NCBI GenBank assembly: GCA_023974075.1
Contig: CM043793.1
Coordinates: forward strand, 8,674,788 to 8,738,787
Direction: 5' to 3'
Source: Chaenocephalus aceratus
Lineage: Eukaryota; Chordata; Actinopteri; Perciformes; Channichthyidae
Length of the DNA: 64,000 nt
In this document: piece after piece, positions 1 through 10,518 of the stretch
Layout of the letters: every line of letters starts with the position of its first letter
Position numbering within the stretch: the first letter of the stretch is position 1
Made by a program: the position numbers and the translations under genes
The notes under the pieces: generated by a model
Database searches by the model: none
Told to the model about the DNA's origin: nothing
Seen by the model: only the letters and a program-made list of their open reading frames with translations

Positions 1-260
1 AAGCACACTGAGCAGACAGTAGCCAATCATAAAGCACCATAAATACATTTCAACCGTATATGTATTAATGTGGACGAGTTTTCGCTCTCTGCTGTTGTAT
101 TCACAATAATATTCTGTATAAACTGTAAAGCCCCCTGAGACAAATGTGCATTTGTGATATTGGGCTATATAATACACTGACATACACTGCATGTCCTTTA
201 ATCTACTCCCAAACAGATTGGTGCCAAAGAGTCCTAAAACCAGGTTGGGTCAGCGTGTTT

Positions 261-506
261 TCAGGATGCCAGACTCGCCTGCTCGCGCTCCGTCTTCAGA
301 GACGGGGTGCGCCTGGCGTTGAGGTCGGGGATGGACCCAGTGGAGGAAAGGGAGGTGAAAATATCCTCAGAGAGGCCGGGGCTGGAGTCTCCGGAGCTGG
401 AACCCAGGAAGGAGGCCTTCTGCAGGGGCAAGGCGCAGAGACGCTCCAGGATGACCCCCGAGTGAGGGGACAGGCTGAGGGGCTCTTTGCATCCTGACAA
501 AATGGG
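261..506 (-). CDS. Possible terminal coding exon of an unidentified minus-strand gene
   Basis: On the minus strand a polypyrimidine/TG tract and a CAG acceptor (507-513 on +) open into an 81-residue frame that ends in a stop at 261-263. The peptide is serine-rich and low in hydrophobic stretches, with a short run reading STGSIPDLNARRTPSLKTE; this composition resembles a disordered, phosphorylatable C-terminal tail rather than an enzyme domain. No family is recognised. Support is only the acceptor, the open frame and non-random composition; upstream exons would lie at higher coordinates on the minus strand but none is recognised in the transposon-rich DNA there. The overlapping frames on both strands look like shadows. 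It could be chance. Confidence 0.33.
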   Translation of the reverse strand, partial: PILSGCKEPLSLSPHSGVILERLCALPLQKASFLGSSSGDSSPGLSEDIFTSLSSTGSIPDLNARRTPSLKTEREQASLAS

Positions 507-521
507 CTGAAAGACACACAC

Positions 522-1960
522 ACATAAGAGACATTACAACTCTGGTGTACATCATTCACAAAGCCTGCTTTAAGGTTAAAATGTACAAATATTAGCTGTA
601 CAATGTTTTTAAACTTTGTTTGAAATTGAAAAAAGTGGCTTAGTCTGGCCATGCAATAGTCAAATAATTAATTTACTTTTTAAATTGTCCATAAGTTGCA
701 AGTTTGTTGGAATAATATCTAAAAATGGCAATGACCAATCACTTATTATAAATGTAAATCTTTAAAAAAATATGATGGGTTTGAAAGTTGTCGTCACATT
801 ATAAACACAATGTTTGTGTAAAAGTCAATATTGAAATTCAAAGTAAGTTAGTAGGAACTAACATGCTATAAACCATTACAAAGAACAACAACACAACATG
901 GAATGCGGAAGACTGGGTGTATATCATCATATGTATATTCCGGTTTATAATATATATCGATACTGTCAACTTAATTATTTGAATTAGCTTAGGGATTCTA
1001 TTAAATGTAATATTTCTCGTTATTTGTTTATTTTTGTCATATTCTTAGTATGCTAGCGTTTGTCTCTTTATTTGAGTAGGTTATGGTATCCTATTTGTTA
1101 GGTGTATTATTTTAACTCAAATCAAGAGAAAGTGCTTCCACCTGCTTTATATTCGTCTTAATGGTGGTTTTACTTTGGTAATGCAATGCCCTCACTACAT
1201 ATTGTTTTTGTTGGTATATATGGTTAAAGAATCACTTAAATTAGATAAATAAATACATTTGTTAAGCTATGAAACTAACTCACTACAACTTGGTCCGGCT
1301 AACTAGCCTTTAGCCAGCCAGATAATGTCTATTTTATATTAGTATTACTTCAACTCACCTCGCCCCTTTCCGACCAGTACGGGTCAAAAGTGATATTTCC
1401 CTTTGGTGAATTTTTTAACGCCTGCAATGTTTCCCATCGTAGATTTTCAGAAGGCATCACGACAATAAAACAGACACCACCACAAACTAATGATAGCGTC
1501 AAGCTAACTTTTGAATCACCGGATGAGGTTACATATATTACCGCCCGACGAGAAACAGACTGCCTACTGCCAAGCTTTTTGTTCCCGGCTAGGCCATGCC
1601 CTCATTTTATTTTTAAAACAATAACATTTGACAAATAATGTTTTTTTGGAATACAGCCCCTCATCTGCTAACTCCTGCCCTGCTCCCTCCACCATATCAT
1701 ACACGGTAACTATTGTCTATCCTGATATTTTCTTCCTTCAAGTAAAAAAATAGTACTTTATTCTGGGGGGAAATGTGTGTTAAAACCGGTTTAATAAGGT
1801 AATAAAATAATGTTTTTGTTGATGATTACAGGCTAATTTATTTCTAAATCACCTCAGAAATGTCATATTTTTTGTTCAATACTTGTGTTTTGCTTATTCA
1901 TTTCTCAGCCATGTCAATCTGGAAATTACAAAACTTATGTTCAGAGTGGGTTTCTCAAAT
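522..1960. other. AT-rich intergenic or intronic stretch
   Basis: No splice-bordered open frame, tRNA or clear repeat boundary is seen. The longest open stretch (about 1390-1638) has no recognisable domain and no convincing start context. Confidence 0.5.
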
Positions 1961-1962
1961 AT

Positions 1963-2290
1963 GTGCAGGGCTGCTTCGGCAAGGTGACGATGTGTGCGGA
2001 CGTTGTAACCGAGAAGGCCATCAAGATAACCAAAGATGACCCCTTTTTCTTTGAGCGAGCACTGAAAGGGAGAGTACGAACTCTTATTATAAAGCTGGAA
2101 TATGCTGGTTTAGATATTTGCAATGAGATCCGACAACCTTGAATTGAAGATGGCAGCAAATGAGAGTAATCACGTTTTTGATGTCTTCCACATATTCAAA
2201 TTCTCCAAAAGCTGCAGACTCTGGATGCAGACACGTGTAGTCTGGTCAAATGGGATGGCTCATTCTTAGTCTTACATCAAGTATGTGTGT
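1963..2290 (+). pseudogene. HIPK-like kinase pseudogene, N-lobe fragment
   Basis: The + strand reads a glycine-loop-like GCFGKVTMCADVV followed by EKAIKITKDD, which fits the ATP-binding loop and the VAIK-type lysine of homeodomain-interacting protein kinase (HIPK) relatives. Further on, a stretch around 2158-2210 reads SNHVFDVFHIFKF, similar in layout to the HIPK N-lobe strand region, but stops intervene. By itself this piece is weak; it is supported by the much clearer catalytic-loop exon at 4171. Teleosts carry many HIPK-like kinase copies, so a dead duplicate is expected. No functional product can be made from this frame. Confidence 0.5.
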
Positions 2291-2589
2291 CGGAGCAAAT
2301 TAACACAGTGGGTATAAAGGTAGGAACCAATGTTTGTGGTTAGAGGTTCCGCCGGAAAGCCATACAGTTTTTGACTAACTGTAGAGGCTAAGCCAACGTT
2401 TTAGCCTCTGAGGATCCACTATCTTGGCGTAATTGACGCACACAAAGTTTGCCAGGTGAATAAAAGTCTGATACAAAGTTTCCAGTTAAATATAGTCCAT
2501 TTATTTCCTTTTACTGGTGTCCGTTTAACTTGCTTAGTTTCTCATTCACCATACATAATATTACGGTTTACACAATAGTTTGTGTGTGT

Positions 2590-3091
2590 GTGCGTGTGTG
2601 TGTGTTCTCCGTGTGTGGCCTGGTGAGAGGATCATTGGTGCCTCACTCCTGGAGCTCTTCTACAACACCCGCAGAGCACTCAGCATTGCTGGTCATCCCT
2701 CCAACTGCCTCTTCACCCTCCTGCCTCCAGGGAGGAGGTTCCGCAGCCTGAGGTTGAGCACCACCCGACTAAAGGACAGTTTTTTACACCAGGCTGAAAT
2801 CTCTCCCCTCTCTCCCCCTTGCCCCCACTGGACTATAACTCCCTCAGACACTCAAATCCAGCACCAGACACTTTTTACGCTGCTATGGATAATATTGCAA
2901 TAATGCACATTCTGGACAATTTGCACTAATATTTATTTTTGCACATTCAATGGACAATCTGCACTAATGTACATTCTCAGAATATTCAAGTGACTGTTAT
3001 GTTGTATTGATTGTTGTGTTTTTATGTAGGTCTTAATGTGTGCACATGTACAAATGTGTCCTTGACTGTGTATACATACATATTTGCACAC
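2590..3091 (+). mobile_element. LINE 3' end fragment (left half)
   Basis: Translation gives LLPPGRRFRSLRLSTTRLKD followed by a serine/proline-rich tail, typical of the C-terminal end of the ORF2 protein of fish non-LTR retrotransposons. It is followed by an AT-rich 3' UTR. The element is cut at 3091 by an LTR insertion, and its 3' tail resumes after 3906. It is severely 5'-truncated. The clade is not certain. Confidence 0.6.
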
Positions 3092-3463
3092 TGTAAGGGG
3101 CTGAGAGGCAGGGTAGTGGGAGGCACCTACATTCCCAACAGGTGGCTCCACCCGCTTCCAATTAGCAGTATTGGGAGCAGGGGTGGAGACCTCACACCTG
3201 ATGCTAATCACTCCCTCAAGGGAGACAAAGCACCCAGAGTTGCTCAGTTGTGTGTGGCACATGGAGGGAGCAGGAGACTCCCAGCGTGAGGAAACAATTT
3301 GTAAGCTGGTAAGTCGGTTAGCGGCCCGGCTACGTTAGCCTTTGTATAGTTAAAGGTATTTTTGAGTTTAACAGCAATAAAGCCTCTTTTTTGGACTTGA
3401 ACTCTGCCTCTGTCGTGATTGTTGCACTACCACTTCTCTCTTTATCGGCCCAGTCCTGTTACA
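3092..3463 (+). repeat. Gypsy-type LTR (372 bp) inserted in the LINE
   Basis: The block starts TGTAAGGGGC and ends CCTGTTACA, giving the TG...CA ends and short inverted termini of an LTR. It contains an AATAAA at about 3377. Immediately downstream is a short internal segment starting CTGGTGGATAATG, a plausible but unproven primer-binding region. A 4-bp direct repeat (ACAC) flanks the composite at 3088-3091 and 3907-3910, compatible with retroviral-type integration. Confidence 0.62.
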
Positions 3464-3636
3464 CTGGTGGATAATGCGGGTATAAGGACTCTATTGGTGG
3501 TGTTGCAGTCAGATGTTTTCAAGATGGAGGATGTACTAAGGGAGTTGGTGCGCATTACTACTGAGCAGCCGACTCTGTAACGGCAGATGATACAGGAGCA
3601 GCAGAAACAGAATGCGCTTCTCCATGTGGAGGTCCA
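3464..3636 (+). mobile_element. Gypsy retrotransposon 5' internal remnant (start of gag)
   Basis: After the LTR the sequence reads a leader and then ATGGAGGATGTACTAAGG, giving MEDVLRELVRITTEQPTL, a stop, then RQMIQEQQKQNALLHVEVQ. This short helical start is like gag beginnings of fish Gypsy-type elements. The reading frame is broken and nothing of pol remains, because the sequence joins directly to an inverted LTR copy at 3637. Confidence 0.5.
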
Positions 3637-3906
3637 AAAATACCTTTAACTATACAAAGGCTAACGTAGCCGGGCCGCTAACCGACTTACCAGCTTACAA
3701 ACTGTTTCCTCACGCTGGGAGTCTCCTGCTCCCTCCATGTGCCACACACAACTGAGCAACTCTGTGTGCTGTGTCTCCCTTGAGGGAGTGATTAGCATCA
3801 GGTGTGAGGTCTCCACACCTGCTCCCAATACTGCTAATTGGAAGAGGGTGAAGCCACCTATTGGGAATGTAGGTGCCTCCCACTACTCTGCCTCTCAGCC
3901 CCTACA
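3637..3906 (-). repeat. Inverted partial copy of the same LTR
   Basis: This segment is the reverse complement of roughly 3092-3360 with few differences, so the LTR, a gag stub and an inverted LTR form a fold-back structure. The outer edge (ending CCCCTACA) is the reverse complement of the LTR start. It lacks the distal part of the LTR (about 100 bp). Confidence 0.65.
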
Positions 3907-4030
3907 ACACATTTTATATTCTATATACATTGTTTTTATATTCGGGATTGTGGGAAACAGTATTTTGATCTCTGTCTGTACACACAAACTGGAAGATTGA
4001 CATTAAAGTTGACTTTGACTTTGACTATAC
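3907..4030 (+). mobile_element. LINE 3' tail (right half)
   Basis: AT-rich sequence ending with ACTGGAAGATTGACATTAAA and a short TTGACT-type tandem tail, a common form of teleost LINE 3' terminus. It restores the LINE interrupted at 3091. Confidence 0.5.
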
Positions 4031-4170
4031 CCGCAGTGTTAATCGGCTCATACAATGTGGAATTATGACTTTATTCAGAGGTATCCTTAAAAGACTTAAC
4101 ATGTAGTAGGAAAAGTTAAACATGTTAATTGTTGTGATCCTAATGAATCTCAATCTTTGTGTTTCTTCAG

Positions 4171-4352
4171 CTAAACAGCCTGCTCCATGTCAAGGCCCTG
4201 GAAATCATGCATGCAGACTTAAAGCCTGAAACATCATGGTCGTGAATCGCTGTCAGCAGCCGCTGCAAGTCAAGCTCATTGACTTCGGCCTGGCTCGCCA
4301 CGTTTCTGAGGTTGTTCCAGGGACCGCTGTGCAGAGTCTGTGGAATAGCTAG
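4171..4352 (+). pseudogene. HIPK-like kinase pseudogene, catalytic-loop and DFG exon
   Basis: After a TTCTTCAG acceptor the exon encodes IMHADLKPE (HRD-type catalytic loop in the HIPK form HADLKPEN) and, in another frame, MVVNRCQQPLQVKLIDFGLA followed by RHVSEVVPGTAVQSLW. The LIDFG matches the DFG metal-binding motif. One base is missing in the run that should encode ENIM (around 4226-4230), and an in-frame TAG closes the exon near 4350. HIPK kinases are nuclear Ser/Thr kinases; this copy cannot encode one. Neighbouring exons at 4479 and 5043 continue the same kinase, so it was a spliced gene, not a retrocopy. Confidence 0.75.
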
Positions 4353-4478
4353 GTACGGGAACTGGAGATAATAAAACATGTGGCATGGAAACTGTGGCTT
4401 TGTTGCAAACGTTAGAAGTCTGTTTCTTTACCGGAAAAGAAACAAAAGTGAACAAGAAGATCTCCTCTTCTCTCAGGG

Positions 4479-4690
4479 TACCAGAGGTCATCCTGGGAAT
4501 GGACTTCAGCGAGCAAATAGACATGGGGTCTCTGGGTGCTGTGGCTGCATGAATTGCTGCAGGCTTTGCTTCCCCCCCCCCCCGCAGAACACGAGTATGA
4601 TGCGCTGAAACACAATATGGACGTTGGTGGGTCAGCCTCCAGATTACCTGTTGAACGGCAGACAAAAAAACAGCCTAGTTTTCAACAGTG
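4479..4690 (+). pseudogene. HIPK-like kinase pseudogene, C-lobe exon
   Basis: Following TCTCTCAGG the frame reads VPEVILGMDFSEQIDMGSLG, matching the HIPK C-lobe motif [20 protein letters not shown] with the usual W replaced by G. It continues with IAAGF, then in other frames EYD-like and VGQPPDYLLNG segments. At least three frame breaks and a TGA stop occur, and a C-run (about 4573-4584) sits at one of them. This is the clearest evidence that the locus is dead. Confidence 0.75.
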
Positions 4691-4740
4691 AGGGGAGCTA
4701 GATCAGCAGACCTGGAGACATAAGGTAGCTGCCGGTCTGT

Positions 4741-4790
4741 CCGTCCGCCTGTGTGTCTGTCCGTCTGTCTGTCTGTCTGTCTGTCTGTCA
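4741..4790 (+). repeat. (CTGT)n/(CCGT)n short microsatellite
   Basis: Tandem tetranucleotide CTGT units interspersed with CCGT, just downstream of the kinase-pseudogene C-lobe exon. Confidence 0.8.
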
Positions 4791-5042
4791 GGATCAGTTA
4801 TTTGACTCTAACACTGTCTCTCTGTAAACTCCTTGGGAGATTGTCACACAGACTGGGCTTCATTTCAGAGGAAACCCCTTTTCTACCTCAGCTCTGTGGA
4901 TTCCCTGGTGGATGTAGGTTGTCTTTTTTATTTTATTTCTGTAATATAATGTTATTACAAGGATTTATTTGATGTACTTACTGATTGCACTGCCGTGATT
5001 CAATACAATTATAAAGACATGTTTTACCTTACATTTCTTCCA

Positions 5043-5130
5043 GGTGATATCTTATAGAAACATGGCCAAGAGAGAGGAGCTGCTGAACGTTGTGGACCTC
5101 TTAAATAAAAATATGCTGCTGGCAGACAAA
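5043..5130 (+). pseudogene. HIPK-like kinase pseudogene, late C-lobe fragment
   Basis: After a TTCTTCCAG acceptor the + strand reads REELLNVVDLLNKNMLLADK then a stop, similar to the helix near the end of HIPK kinase domains (a DLL..ML..DKD.R pattern). It follows the earlier fragments in order and orientation. Short and broken. Confidence 0.5.
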
Positions 5131-5339
5131 TAAGGGCGGGTCCCCTATTATACTGCTTTTCATCAATATATTATAGGTCTCAGATATATACAAAACATGT
5201 TTCTGAAGTGTTTGGCTGAAATACCAAACCATGCATTGTAGCGTCCCATAATTCCCTCTGTTTCAGAATCTATTTACACAAAGGGGACACGTGTTTATTT
5301 ATAAAAGACATGAAAACGTGGATTTTGCATAATAGGTGA

Positions 5340-5560
5340 CCTTTAAAGTGCTGGAGCATCGACACGGAAAACCTGAGAATGGACATGATGGACATGAGAG
5401 AGGCTGAGCCGAGCGTCACACCGTAGCTTTCCTCACAGAACAAGAGCATCCAAAGTGTTGCTTTCAATGCCATGACTCCTTTCGAGGAAACAGTCTTTGC
5501 TCATCCAGACGGCTTGTCTGTGAAACTTGAGGATGAGGAGGGTGGGGCAGCTCAAACGAG
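5340..5560 (+). pseudogene. Possible tail of the HIPK-like pseudogene
   Basis: Reads DTENLRMDMMDMREAEPSVT, a stop, and then in frame MTPFEETVFAHPDGLSVKLE, an acidic low-complexity tail. It lies directly after the kinase fragments and is cut at about 5560 by a LINE. The link to HIPK-like tails is inferred from position and composition only. Confidence 0.35.
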
Positions 5561-6513
5561 ATTGGTCAAATGTCTTCAATGTCTCATCACCTGCCTTGAG
5601 GACATCAGGAGCTGGATGAGCAGGAACCTCCTGAAGCTTAACGGTAGCAAAACTGAGTCCCTGCTCATCGGCTCCAAATCCACCCTCACCAATTCACATA
5701 TCACCCCGGCATCAAACATCATCATCGACGGCTTCCCCATACCATTCTCTGCCCAAGTGAAAAGCCTCGGTGTCATTCTGGACGGCACCCTCTCATTCGC
5801 ACCACACATAAAGAGCATCACCCGCACCGCCTTCTTTCATCTTCCGAACATCTCCAGACTCCGCTCGTCTCTGTCCCAACCCAGCACTGAAATCCTGGTC
5901 CACTCATTCGTCACATCCCGGATTGATTACTGCAATGCACTTCTGACTGGCCTTCCCATCAAGCTGCCAATAATCCAGAACTCTGCTGCCCGGATCATCA
6001 CCCGCACCAACTCATCCGACCGCATCACCCCCATTCTCACTCAGCTACACTGGCTTCCTGTACGCTACCGTATTGGATACAAAAACATTCTACTCATATA
6101 CAAAGCTGTCCATAACCTTGCCCCCATCTACATCTCTGACCTCCTTCAGGAGTACACCCCCTCCCGCACCCTCCGCTCTTCATCCATAGGACTTCTCACC
6201 GTCCCAAGCTATCGCCTCAAAACCATGGGTACTCGAGCTTTCAGCTGCTCGGCTCCCAGACTCTGGAACACCCTGCCACTACACATCCGACAGTCTGATT
6301 CCATAACAACATTCAAAACCCAACTCAAAACCCACCTGTTCAAACTGGCATTTTATTTATAATCTGTACCCTGTGTCCTTGTCCTTTTGTAGTCAATTTC
6401 CTGTTGTTTGTCTTGTCTTACCCCGGCTGATACCTCACTAAATCCACTGTTTTAATTTGTAAGGTAAAATTGTAAATGTAAATCTGTAACCCTAAGGTGT
6501 CCTTGGGTGTTAT
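5561..6513 (+). mobile_element. LINE reverse-transcriptase C-terminal fragment (CR1/L2-like)
   Basis: The open frame to 6360 encodes the thumb and C-terminal part of a non-LTR retrotransposon reverse transcriptase: SWMSRNLLKLNGSKTESLLI, VKSLGVILDG, then SRIDYCNALLTGLP, AARIITRT and LHWLPVRYRI, all hallmark motifs of fish CR1/L2-type LINEs. No catalytic FADD box is left, so the element is 5'-truncated and cannot move. The frame is intact over about 265 codons, implying a fairly recent insertion. It entered the kinase pseudogene at about 5560. Its 3' UTR is interrupted at 6513 by the P element and resumes at 11552. Confidence 0.88.
6506..6513. repeat. Left target-site duplication of the P element
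   Basis: GGTGTTAT, repeated exactly at 11552-11559. Eight bases is the expected duplication length for P elements. Confidence 0.85.
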
Positions 6514-7197
6514 CAGAGCTATTTAATAGAAGAGTTACGACACCGGAAGTCCAAAAACGGTTATCGTCACGTGGTTCATGTAGACGAGGATCGTTCCCCG
6601 GAAGTTCATGGCGGGCAATGTGAATGCATTGATAACAGGAGATAGAACTACGATTTTTGGTAATTATTAGTGAATAAAGGTTTTGATTTGCAATATTTAT
6701 ACAACAAATCGATATGTGTATGTATTTACATCAATATGTTTTTAAAAATAAAATAGAATTTGCTAATATTAAGTGATAATATTAGGATTAGTGTGAACAA
6801 CTAGTTTACATGTTACCAACAGTGCCTTGGTTAAAGAGCCTGTTGCTGTTTATTTATAGCTTTGAATTCTTTAAAACCAATATTATCTTCTTAAACTTGT
6901 ATGGTAGATTCAGATTAGATTCATTTCTACCATTTTCTTAAATGCATGGTAGTTTCAGTAATCCCCTGGTAATTGAGGACACAAGTTATCTAAATGACTA
7001 ATGTCATCTTTATGGCTTTCAGAAAGGACAGGAGACCGACAGGTGACTATCAAAGGATGATGTTAAATGTGTTGTTTTAGGAACATCCATTGCAAATACA
7101 TGGAATTCAATAAACATTGAATAGCATATCATGCAGTTTGTCTGTGCCTTTTCCTCCGTGTTGTCCTGGTTTGCTGTGCTGCCTCCTAGTCGCCACC

Positions 7198-7347
7198 ATG
7201 GTTTGCTGTGCCCACTGGGGATGCTCCAATCGCTCCGAGAAAGGAGTACGAATGTACGGCTTCCCCACTGACACAGAGCGGAGGAAAAAATGGCTGACTC
7301 AAGTCAGCAGGAGCAATTTCACGACCAACAGCAAAAAAATATGTGAT
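7198..7347 (+). pseudogene. P-element transposase exon 1: THAP zinc-finger start
   Basis: ATG in a good context (GCCACCATGG) begins MVCCAHWGCSNRSEKGVRMY and then GFPTDTERRKKWL. This is the N-terminal half of a C2CH THAP DNA-binding domain: the first cysteine pair (C-x4-C), the FP motif and the invariant W are visible. The exon ends with ...KKICD at a GTAATT donor; joined to 7898 it gives ICDAHF, completing the C-x2-H zinc ligands. The exon is 50 codons, phase 0, intact. THAP domains of P transposases bind the transposon ends. Confidence 0.85.
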
Positions 7348-7897
7348 GTAATTATATACAAACACTGCATTTGCACTTTTTCACAAAACGAAAACCACAC
7401 CATTGGGAAAGCTTAATGTTTTGTTTAATACAAAAAAACAGGGAAAGGCTGAAAACAGAGTTGAGACTCAGGGTGCAGGGTGAGGGTCTCAGTGCAGGTA
7501 TTCAGGCTCCATTGAATCCCCCTCTGGTTCTTGTGCTGAAAGAGGGAGTAACAGACAGGAGAAAGGGTTATACACACCTATACAGCACACCTATTGGATG
7601 GGAAATGCCTTGGGGAGATAAGGTGTGGTCTTTGTTCCCAACTGAAGTTATGGAACTTTATTATTTGTGAGTTTAACAAAGTATGACAAATGGCATCAGT
7701 AACAGATGTGATATGAATTTCTATAAAGTTGTCTCACATTCTTGGTCATATTTTATATACAGTATGTAATGAGTATAACATGTCCAGTAAGTATAAAGTG
7801 TTTCCTAATACTGTGTATTCAACCACTATGGAATATGTATGTGGGCAGACACAACTGAGTTGTTCTGTGTGTGAAGTAACCTCAAGTCACTCCGCAG

Positions 7898-8093
7898 GCA
7901 CATTTTGATGCAGACCAGTTTGTCAAGACAAAAAAGGGCAAGACTAGGCTGAGAGCAGAGGCTATACCCACCATCTTCGTGCATCGCCCTGTGGTCAAAA
8001 AGAGAAGGGTCCCTGCACCACGATTCACCCCGGGACCTGTATCTACACAGCCCATAGCTCATGATCACAGCTATAGTGTGAAAGGTGACACAG
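7898..8093 (+). pseudogene. P-element transposase exon 2: rest of THAP domain
   Basis: After the acceptor TCCGCAG the frame reads AHFDADQF..., then LRAEAIPTIFVHRPVVKKRR. HF and AIPTIF are the classic closing motifs of THAP domains. The exon ends at an ACAG/GTATAA donor in phase 1 and joins 8204 in frame (VSKIEGRR). Intact as far as seen. Confidence 0.83.
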
Positions 8094-8203
8094 GTATAAT
8101 AAGTATGAACTCTTAGTAACAAAAGTAATATTTCTTATTTTTAAGTGGTATAATATTTAAAATGTTCGAAAATGTACAGTGCCATGTCTTCTACTTACAT
8201 TAG

Positions 8204-9112
8204 TCTCAAAGATTGAGGGAAGAAGGGATGAGGAGACTGAGAGAAAGGAAAGTGAGGGTGAAGAAAGAGAGGCTAGTGAGGAGAGACAGGGAGGGCAGAC
8301 ACCACCCACTCAGCCAGCAGCCAGTCAGCATACGAGGGAACCAGCAGCCAGTCAACATACGAGGGAACCAGCAGCCAGTCAAACAGATCTATTACAACAA
8401 TTAAAGATAAAATTAAAGAGCCAAGAAGGAATCGCCAAAAAAGCAAAAGCTGCACTAAGAAAAATCAGGAAGGAAAATGCAGCTCTCAAGAAAACAATGA
8501 AAATAAGGGACAAGAAATATAAGAAAACGTTTTCAAAAGACCAACTTAAGGCATTAGGCAGACTCACCACAAAGGGGATGAAATGGAGCAATGAGACAAT
8601 TAAGAAGGCTTTAAAAATTCGCTTTGGGTGCGGACCAACGGGTTACAAAACTCTGCAGGAATTGAAGATTCCCCTTCCAGGAATAAGGACACTGCAAAGA
8701 AGGATGCAATGTGTTAAGATTGAGCCTGGTGTGTTGACAGAAGTCTTTGATTTCTTAAAATTGAAGGCAGATAGATTGACAGACCTTGAAAGGGAGTGTG
8801 TGTTGACCTTGGATGAAATGGCAATCACACCAAGTGTGGAGTTAGACATGATTACAGGCAAACTGTACAGTGATGTGACTTTACCAGGTCACACAGGGGT
8901 GGCAACACATGCTTGTGTGTTTATGTTGGCTGGAAACACAACACGGTGGAAGCAAGTAGTGGCATATCATTACACTGGCAATTCTACCAATGGAGCAGAG
9001 TACAGGCCAATCATTATTGAGGTAATACAGAGGGCAGCATCCATAGGGCTACATGTGCTTGATGTCACCACCGACATGGGTAGCCCTAACCGAGCCATGT
9101 GGAAAAAATTTA
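8204..9112 (+). pseudogene. P-element transposase exon 3: coiled coil and first part of the RNase H-like core
   Basis: The exon opens with an acidic/basic charged region, then three copies of a 9-residue repeat (SQHTREPAA, 8322-8380), then a Lys/Leu-rich coiled coil. The catalytic part follows: VLTLDEMAITPSVELDMITG holds the first catalytic Asp, and LDVTTDMGSPNRAMW the second. This order matches P transposase and its vertebrate relative THAP9. At about 9112 the frame breaks: WKKF is followed directly by sequence that, in frame +2, reads NLKSALVRGQ. The region normally between them (the HP...DVPHLLKN segment) is missing, suggesting an internal deletion. Confidence 0.85.
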
Positions 9113-9485
9113 AAAAGTGCCCTTGTCCGTGGGCAGGTCTTCATAATTCCTGAGGATGTTGTAAACAGAGAGAACCTCCCCTCTAACGAGGTTTCTGTGG
9201 TCCCCATTAAGGACTTATTGACCTTTCAGGAAGGGATGGCCTTAAAAATAGCTCCCCATCTTTCAGCTGCAGCCATCGAGCCAAGTCACTTCGATAAGAT
9301 GAAGGTTGGTCTTGCTCTAAATGTGTTCAGTAAGGCTACAAGTGCTGGGCTGAAATACATGGTGCAGCAAGAAAACCGCCCTCTGTCCTACCTGACGACA
9401 GCGTGGTTCCTGGAGCAGGTTGATCGTTGGTTTGATCTGATGTCATCTCGCCATCCAATTACAGCCCTGAGCAGGCTCAAGATGG
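9113..9485 (+). pseudogene. P-element transposase middle fragment (frame shifted)
   Basis: The frame continues with NLKSALVRGQVFIIPEDVV, then HFDKMKVGLALNVFS (conserved in P-like transposases as H..KM.V..A..V.S), and YLTTAWFLEQVDRWFDLMSS. Around 9470-9490 a second break occurs, after which the correct frame is again that of the third fragment. Confidence 0.8.
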
Positions 9486-10518
9486 AGGAGTCAACTTCCT
9501 CCAGAACATCGTCCATCTGTTTCGTGGGATAAAGATAGGTCAAAAGGGAGGTTGGAAGCCTGTTCAAACAGGGGTGATAATGGCAACAACATCAATTTTG
9601 GCCATACAAGAGGAGATGCTTACACAAGGACACAGGTTTGTGTTAACGTCAAGGTTCACACAAGACTGCCTTGAAAATACATTCAGCTGTGTGAGGTCTA
9701 AAAGTCCGGTCCCAACTCCAGTGGAATTCCATCATGCACTGAGAATCATATCTGTGGGGCAGTTCCTCACCACCATCAGCTCTGGGAGCTACCAGGAAGA
9801 CCACAGTAGCTTTTTGGCAGACTTCCTGGACACAGTGGAGCCAAAAATCACTCCATCAGTCAGAGTGGAACAACTGATGGCGGTGAACAGAGCAGCAGCA
9901 CCTGACCTCACAAAAACTGAGACATGTATTCTCTTCCATCTTGCAGGCTACATCGTCCACAAAATCATCAAGTTTGCCAGCATCTGTGAAAAATGCAAAA
10001 TTGCAACAGAGCACCATGATGAGAGTCCTTCTGGTGACAACAGCTTGTTAGTGGACTTGAAAGACTTCAAGGCAGGTGCTCTTTGTTGTCCCTCCCAAGA
10101 AGCCTTTGACTTCATTCACCAAATTGAGGAACTATTTAGGACCAAGACTGGTTCCTCCCTCATGCAGCTCCCCAACGCAGTGGGTGTCTTGGAGAAAGAA
10201 GCTCAGGCACTCTCCAGCAGGCTTCCGTCATGCTGTGGAGTACAAGACAAAATCATTAGAAGATTCATACGGCTGAGGCTGAGAATTGAGGCCAAACAAA
10301 TCAGAAAAATCAAATTAAAAGATGGCCATTTTGGAAGCAAGAGCCAATCCAAAAAGGTGAAAAGGAACAACAGCAGCCAAGCTACCACATCCAGCAACCC
10401 CCAAACAGATCCACAGCTGCAATCATTTCCATTAGCCGTTGCAATGAAAATATTTGGACTAAACATTGCTCTTCCACCTGCCAGCACCCAGCTAACATCA
10501 CTGCCCCTCCACCCGTAA
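9486..10518 (+). pseudogene. P-element transposase C-terminal fragment
   Basis: The frame reads GVNFLQNIVHLFRGIKIGQK, GGWKPVQTGVIM, then FVLTSRFTQDCLENTFSCVR; the D-x-LEN-x-FS-x-x-R motif holds the catalytic glutamate of the family. Further down, CILFHLAGYIVHKI and the pair of CEKC cysteines match the C-terminal part of THAP9/P transposases. It ends with a Lys-rich, then Ser/Pro-rich tail and a stop at 10516-10518. Open over about 340 codons. Confidence 0.85.
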
